From contig JAJEKB010021049.1 of the NCBI GenBank assembly GCA_022393335.1, positions 148,983-212,982 of the forward strand: DNA of 64,000 bases. Reading direction: 5' to 3'. Of the stretch, positions 59,985-64,000 are shown one piece after another. Both the position numbers and the translations under genes were made by a program. The DNA comes from Macrotrachela quadricornifera. Lineage: Eukaryota; Rotifera; Eurotatoria; Philodinida; Philodinidae. How positions within the stretch are numbered: position 1 is the first letter of the stretch; each line of letters starts with the position of its first letter. The notes under the pieces are model-generated. The model was not told the origin of the DNA and made no database searches. It was given only the letters and a program-made list of their open reading frames with translations.

Positions 59985-60870
59985 CAACATTTTCCGCGTT
60001 GATGAAGTTAGTGGCATATTCGAGTTTTTCCAGCGAAAATTTGCACATTAACATGTGTCGAAGCAGCTCATCAGTGTATCTTGTACAATTCGACGAGCTC
60101 TATCCAACAGTGAAATCAGATTTTTCATAACCAGAAGTATGACCAAGAAAATCTCAAAATACTGTGTTTTTCAATGAAATTGTAGCAAGATATTCGAGTA
60201 AAAGCCGTCTATATCCATTTCCTTCACTGTATCAATCCTGAAAATACTTGTGTCTTGTGTAGCTCGATGAGTTCTATCCAATAGTATACTCAGATCTTCG
60301 ATAGCTTAAACTATGATTTTTCAGATTTTTTTCTAGAGTTAGCGATCTGGCAAAAATCATAGTCTGAGCTATCGAAGATCTGAGTTTATCATTGGATCGA
60401 ACTCATCGAGTTGTACAGGATACATTGATGAGTTGCTTCAACACATGTAAATGTGCGAATGTTCGCTGGAAAAACTCAAATCTACCGCTAACTTCATCAA
60501 CATGTTTTCGGTACGTTTTGGAGGAAATAGGTGAAATTCTGGTTTTATTTATCAATTTTTCATCAAAAATAAGTTTTCCTACACTAAGTTTATAATAGCT
60601 AGAATCAGCGTAAAAAACTCAATTGACTGATGAATATTTTCGAAATTTTCACCATTCTTCTTTTCTTTTCTAGTGAAAATTCAGGCACTATTTCAGATAG
60701 AAAACAGTGGAAATATACATCAGTCGATTTAGTTTTTACGATCATTGCAGATGTGATAAACTTGTCAGTAAAAAATTAGCTCTTATGAACAAAGTTGACA
60801 ACTATGTTCAGAATTCTACCTATTTCCTCCAAAGCGTACCAAAAATGATTATTTTCAACATACAAATGAA
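59985..60870. repeat. Compound foldback element of nested inverted repeats
   Basis: Arm pair 1: 59995-60115 matches the reverse complement of 60395-60510 (GATGAAGTTAGTGGCATATT/GATGAAGTTAGCGGTAGATT, GAGTTTTTCCAGCGAA in both, ACATGTGTCGAAGCAGCTCA/ACATGTGTTGAAGCAACTCA). A third partial arm copy is at 60255-60325 (TCGATGAGTTCTATCCAATA), itself pairing with 60350-60410 (AAATCATAGTCTGAGCTATC). Arm pair 2: 60500-60655 pairs with 60712-60860 (GGAGGAAATAGGTGAAATTC/GGAGGAAATAGGTAGAATTC). No ORF is convincing. Confidence 0.75.
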
Positions 60871-61259
60871 AATAAAAAACTAGAGAAATTTACAATAATC
60901 ACTTATTGGTAATGCAGAGAATGAGACAATCTTCGTTATTAATATAATTTTTTGATTTGAAATGATTTCATATCGTTTCTATTTTCAGTTTTATTATGCT
61001 GAATCAGAAGAAAATGATTTCAAAAGCTTCGCAGTAGAATAAAGCAAAGTAGTGATGTAGTCTGAACAAGAATGTGTTTTTTGAGAAAGCCAATGATCAC
61101 CTAGTTGTTTTTTTTTGAATATTTCCATCTCGAAAGAATGTTTATAAATTTTAAAAAAGTATTTTTCCGTGATTTGTAGCTCACACTCCACCAAACTATG
61201 CATGGAAAAGACAAAAGATAATTGAACTTAAGTTTCGAGTCACGAGCGTCTTACATTTA

Positions 61260-61460
61260 TTTACGTTTGTAATTTCTTTGCTTTCAGCATTCATTATCGG
61301 ACTCACTCATTTTGTGTTTCATTTACTAGTCATTCTCATTAGTTACCGCATGACTACTTTCTTTACTCATTATCACTACATTCATTCGCTTTATTAATAC
61401 ACTTCATTTATTGATTCATTCTCTTCCACCAACATTTTTCTTCATCATACTATTTCCTTT
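61260..61460. repeat. TCATT/ATTCA-rich pyrimidine-biased simple repeat
   Basis: The words ACTCATT, TTCATT and TTCATTC recur about every 10-20 bp on the plus strand with strong pyrimidine bias (TTCATTATCGGACTCACTCA, CTACATTCATTCGCTTTATT). It is a decayed simple repeat in the gap 5' to the TTTATT signals of the minus-strand GPCR gene. The rest of 60870-61950 shows nothing recognisable. Confidence 0.45.
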
Positions 61461-61953
61461 TGACTGTTATATATAATCACTCATGTTTTCACCTCCTCGT
61501 ATTTCTTTTGTTCACTCGTGTCTCTTTTCTCTTACTGATTGTCATCTTCTTTTTTTACTTCATCATTTTATTTAATCCATTCGTAAATCTTCATCTATTT
61601 TTAAGGCGTTTCCTTACCTTCAACCATATAATGACACGTAAAATCATATCTAATTGCATCTCATCCTATAGCAACCGAGAGGCAAGAGAAAAAAAGTAAC
61701 TTTCTATAATTGTAATAGTCATCATATTTCTATTGCTATAATCAACTTTATCATTTAAAATTTTGTTTTTTTTCTTTTATTGTTTTTCGAACAGCACAAC
61801 TCAAGTTCATTCTTTTTCGTAAAAATTTTTTGGATGAAAACTATTATTCTTGTATAAAACCTGTAATGATGCAAACACTGGTACAATTTTGAATTTTTAT
61901 GTTTATTTTTGGGAATACACTACAACAATTAAATATTTTGTATGCTAAATTTA

Positions 61954-62940
61954 CTAATGCGGAGCACGTATTGTAGTTCCACCTATTTGCATTTGATGCT
62001 TCCTAAATTTCGTTGACAGTACCTCTCGAATAGTTTTATTCGTCAAAAAACAGACAACCATCATGATTGAAAGCCCAATTGATATACAAACGATACTAAC
62101 CAAATAAAACCATTCCAACGGTTCTTGTTGTGTATGCCAAATGATAAGGATAAAGAAGGGAATACCACAAAATGATAGAATACATAATTGAGTAATAATA
62201 TTGAGGAGTACTTTTAGTTCACGCCTACCATGTAAATTAAAAATCTGTAGAGAAAATGGTCTTACTCTATTCGTCGAATTTTGAATATAACTGAAAATAA
62301 TACCATAAATTATGGCGACTATACTCAAAGGAACAGCAAACGCCATAATAATTATATAGAATGAAGTATGAAATTGTTGAGAAGTTGTTAAGCATAAACG
62401 TGATTCTTTTTCGTATTGATATCCATTATAAAAGAAAGGTTCGATTGGAATAATACCACTCACAAGCCATGTTCCAGCAATAAGATTATAATGAAAACGA
62501 TAAGTAAGTAGAAATCGATATTTATTGAAGATAATGAAGAATAGTCGACTAACAGCCTGTATAACATATGAATAGCACGTGGCTGCTGACAAAACAGCAA
62601 ATACGTAGGCTCGAAATGTGCATACTATTTGTTGCGAAGCCCATTCTTCCCGAATTCCATAGGTAGACATCCAGAAAAAGAGAAGGGCATAGAGAATGAT
62701 GATTACACTTGTATGACAAATGAGTAGATTCGACACAGAATGACATCGCCGATTGAGGACAATAGTAAAGATAGTTAGTAATGCAAAAATTAAACTGACC
62801 AAAGATGTGAGAATAATGACAATATATCCGCCAAGATAAAAGTTCTCTGGTAGCATCTTATATCTATAAGAATGTTTATGTACATGGGAATCAACAGAGA
62901 ACACTTCAGAACGGTTGTCTTTCCATAAAATGACAATCAT
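61954..62940 (-). CDS. Rhodopsin-like seven-transmembrane receptor, single exon
   Basis: The 328-residue intronless ORF starts at 62940, with a second in-frame ATG at residue 29 (KMLPENFYLGG) that is an equally good start and removes a charged leader. Seven hydrophobic segments can be counted, beginning GGYIVIILTSLVSLIFALL and ending with a segment around VSIVCISIGLSIMMVVCFLT. A Cys before TM3 (QQIVCTFRAY) and one in the second extracellular loop (ESRLCLTTS) provide the conserved disulfide. The DRY position reads SRL, TM6 has FCGIPFF in place of CWxP, and TM7 lacks NPxxY. These fit the divergent intronless chemosensory/peptide-like receptors expanded in rotifers and other lophotrochozoans. 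Ligand unknown. It signals presumably through G proteins at the plasma membrane (family knowledge). AATAAA occurs on the minus strand near 61902. Confidence 0.85.
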   Translation of the reverse strand: MIVILWKDNRSEVFSVDSHVHKHSYRYKMLPENFYLGGYIVIILTSLVSLIFALLTIFTIVLNRRCHSVSNLLICHTSVIIILYALLFFWMSTYGIREEWASQQIVCTFRAYVFAVLSAATCYSYVIQAVSRLFFIIFNKYRFLLTYRFHYNLIAGTWLVSGIIPIEPFFYNGYQYEKESRLCLTTSQQFHTSFYIIIMAFAVPLSIVAIIYGIIFSYIQNSTNRVRPFSLQIFNLHGRRELKVLLNIITQLCILSFCGIPFFILIIWHTQQEPLEWFYLVSIVCISIGLSIMMVVCFLTNKTIREVLSTKFRKHQMQIGGTTIRAPH

Positions 62941-63244
62941 CGTTCATTATTAGAATTTACACAATCAGGTGCAAAACTTAATTTGAGAGTACTATTCTCG
63001 ACTAAGGAAAGAAATGTTTCCGATTGTGCTTGATTGTAGTAACACCATAGGAGGAACGACAGTAAATAAACAGATAATTGCAAATTTGCTTCCTTTGAAA
63101 TAAGATATCAGGAATATGTGAAGAAAAGATCATTACGTTAAGAGATTCATTTCCTTTGGAAGTTTATCTCTTGGCTTTTTCAATATTTATATCTATCTGT
63201 AAAAGATTCTGTCCAGTTGGAAATATATGTTAAAATGAAAGCTC

Positions 63245-63525
63245 TTCTTATCTCAAGGGGGAAACAGTATACTTTAAAGGGTAAAGTACAATAAAGTACC
63301 AACATAGTTTAAAGTATAGAAAAGTAGCTTCAAGTATACTGAAGCGCGTTAAAGTAAGTCAAAATATATTGAATTTCCTCAGAGTACAACAAAGTAGCTC
63401 GAAGTTCCTTAAAGTAATGTAAAGTGCCCACAAAATAGTTGAAGTTCGTCAAAGTAAGGCAAAGTACGTCAGAGTGTTGTAAAGTATCGTGAAAGATGTA
63501 GAAGTGTACGAAATAAAATTAAATT
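63245..63525. repeat. AAAGTA-rich degenerate tandem repeat
   Basis: AAAGTA, AAGTAC or GAAGTT words recur every 10-14 bp (TTTAAAGGGTAAAGTACAAT, AAAGTACCAAC, TTAAAGTAAGTC, TAAAGTAATGTAAAGTGCCC, GTCAAAGTAAGGCAAAGTAC). It is purine-biased on the plus strand, non-coding and related in word content to small patches near 26115-26175 and 26935-26960. Confidence 0.65.
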
Positions 63526-63599
63526 ACGTTGGAAAAATATGAATGATTGCTGTATCTATTTAAGGAAAAAAGCCACTATTTTGAAGACAAAACAAGGAA

Positions 63600-63988
63600 G
63601 TAGTTTATTTATTAATCAACATTAGCTGTTTGCTCTATGGCACGAGATAAACGATCACTCGATAATTTCATTATATTGTTCGATAACAGCCAACTGGCCG
63701 ATTGTTTGTCAAGATATTTAAATGTTCTCATCTATTTTGATTTTGAAATATGATTGTCTTAAAGCGGGATTACTATCATCAACAATTCTTATTCCAGTAA
63801 AGTCAGATTTTATTGAATTTAATACGTCTTCATTATCACTACTATCGTCATTTTAAGTGTCAAATACAGTTTCATCATTAAGGTCATCTGATGCATAATT
63901 TGTAATATTATCATCATCGTTCTCCTCATTCAACCTAAACTCTTCAATGACGTCAGCTGGTACAGGGTGGGCCATAAATAACATGGCG
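63600..63988 (-). pseudogene. Broken acidic ORF of unknown family at the window edge
   Basis: Read on the minus strand from an ATG at 63988 or 63979: MAHPVPADVIEEFRLNEEND, then SDDLNDETVFDT, an in-frame TAA, and in the same frame NDDSSDNEDVLNSIKSDFTG and IRIVDDSNPALRQSYFKIKI, then a second stop. After a frame change comes DKQSASWLLSNNIMKLSSDR followed by LSRAIEQTANVD and a TGA/TAA-type end. The coherent acidic and K/R-rich character suggests a formerly coding segment, perhaps the N-terminal part of a transposon-borne or nuclear protein. I do not recognise the family. Confidence 0.45.
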
Positions 63989-64000
63989 ATAAGAAATTAA

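Overview
This 64 kb window is AT-rich eukaryotic DNA with intron-split genes (GT-AG borders, many introns of 45-90 bp beside a few of 1-3 kb) and AATAAA-type polyadenylation signals. An animal channel (TRPM), an animal-type ABCC transporter and a 7TM receptor indicate a metazoan. Intron-poor PLP-enzyme genes with microbial-looking motifs, a relic FG-GAP-type repeat gene, giant ankyrin/WWE/PARP fusion proteins and many small DNA-transposon derivatives fit a bdelloid rotifer (Rotaria/Adineta-like). The species call is inference.

Layout. 1-8900 is mostly non-coding: an FG-GAP-like relic (1925-2225, minus), one secreted protein gene (3153-4112, minus) and a foldback repeat (6505-6975). 8901-21252 (plus) reads as one five-exon gene. 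It encodes about 2,236 residues joining ankyrin repeats, a WWE-like domain, a coiled coil, a complete DEAH-family helicase with its HA2-type region, a GG-VRD nucleotidyltransferase-like segment and a PARP catalytic domain with an intact H-Y-E triad. Three of its introns hold MITEs or minisatellites. 22746-24810 (minus) is a two-exon group II PLP decarboxylase. 25300-28600 is repeat-rich. 28613-40781 (plus) is an intact 24-exon ABCC4/MRP4-like exporter of 1,312 residues. 43085-44542 (minus) is a D-threonine-aldolase-type PLP protein broken by two compensating frameshifts. 45016-48500 holds decayed Merlin/ISXO2-type and hAT transposases. 51280-59099 (plus) is an intact 20-exon TRPM channel of 1,220 residues. 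59980-60870 is a compound foldback repeat. 61954-62940 (minus) is a single-exon rhodopsin-like GPCR. The right edge has an AAAGTA-rich repeat and a broken acidic ORF.

The genes do not form an operon-like pathway. The helicase-PARP fusion is the most unusual locus. The other strong signal is the number of hairpin-type elements, three of them with 8-bp target duplications of the hAT type, two sitting in different introns of the fusion gene. Exon borders were inferred by eye from splice motifs, reading-frame continuity and family motifs, with no transcript data.
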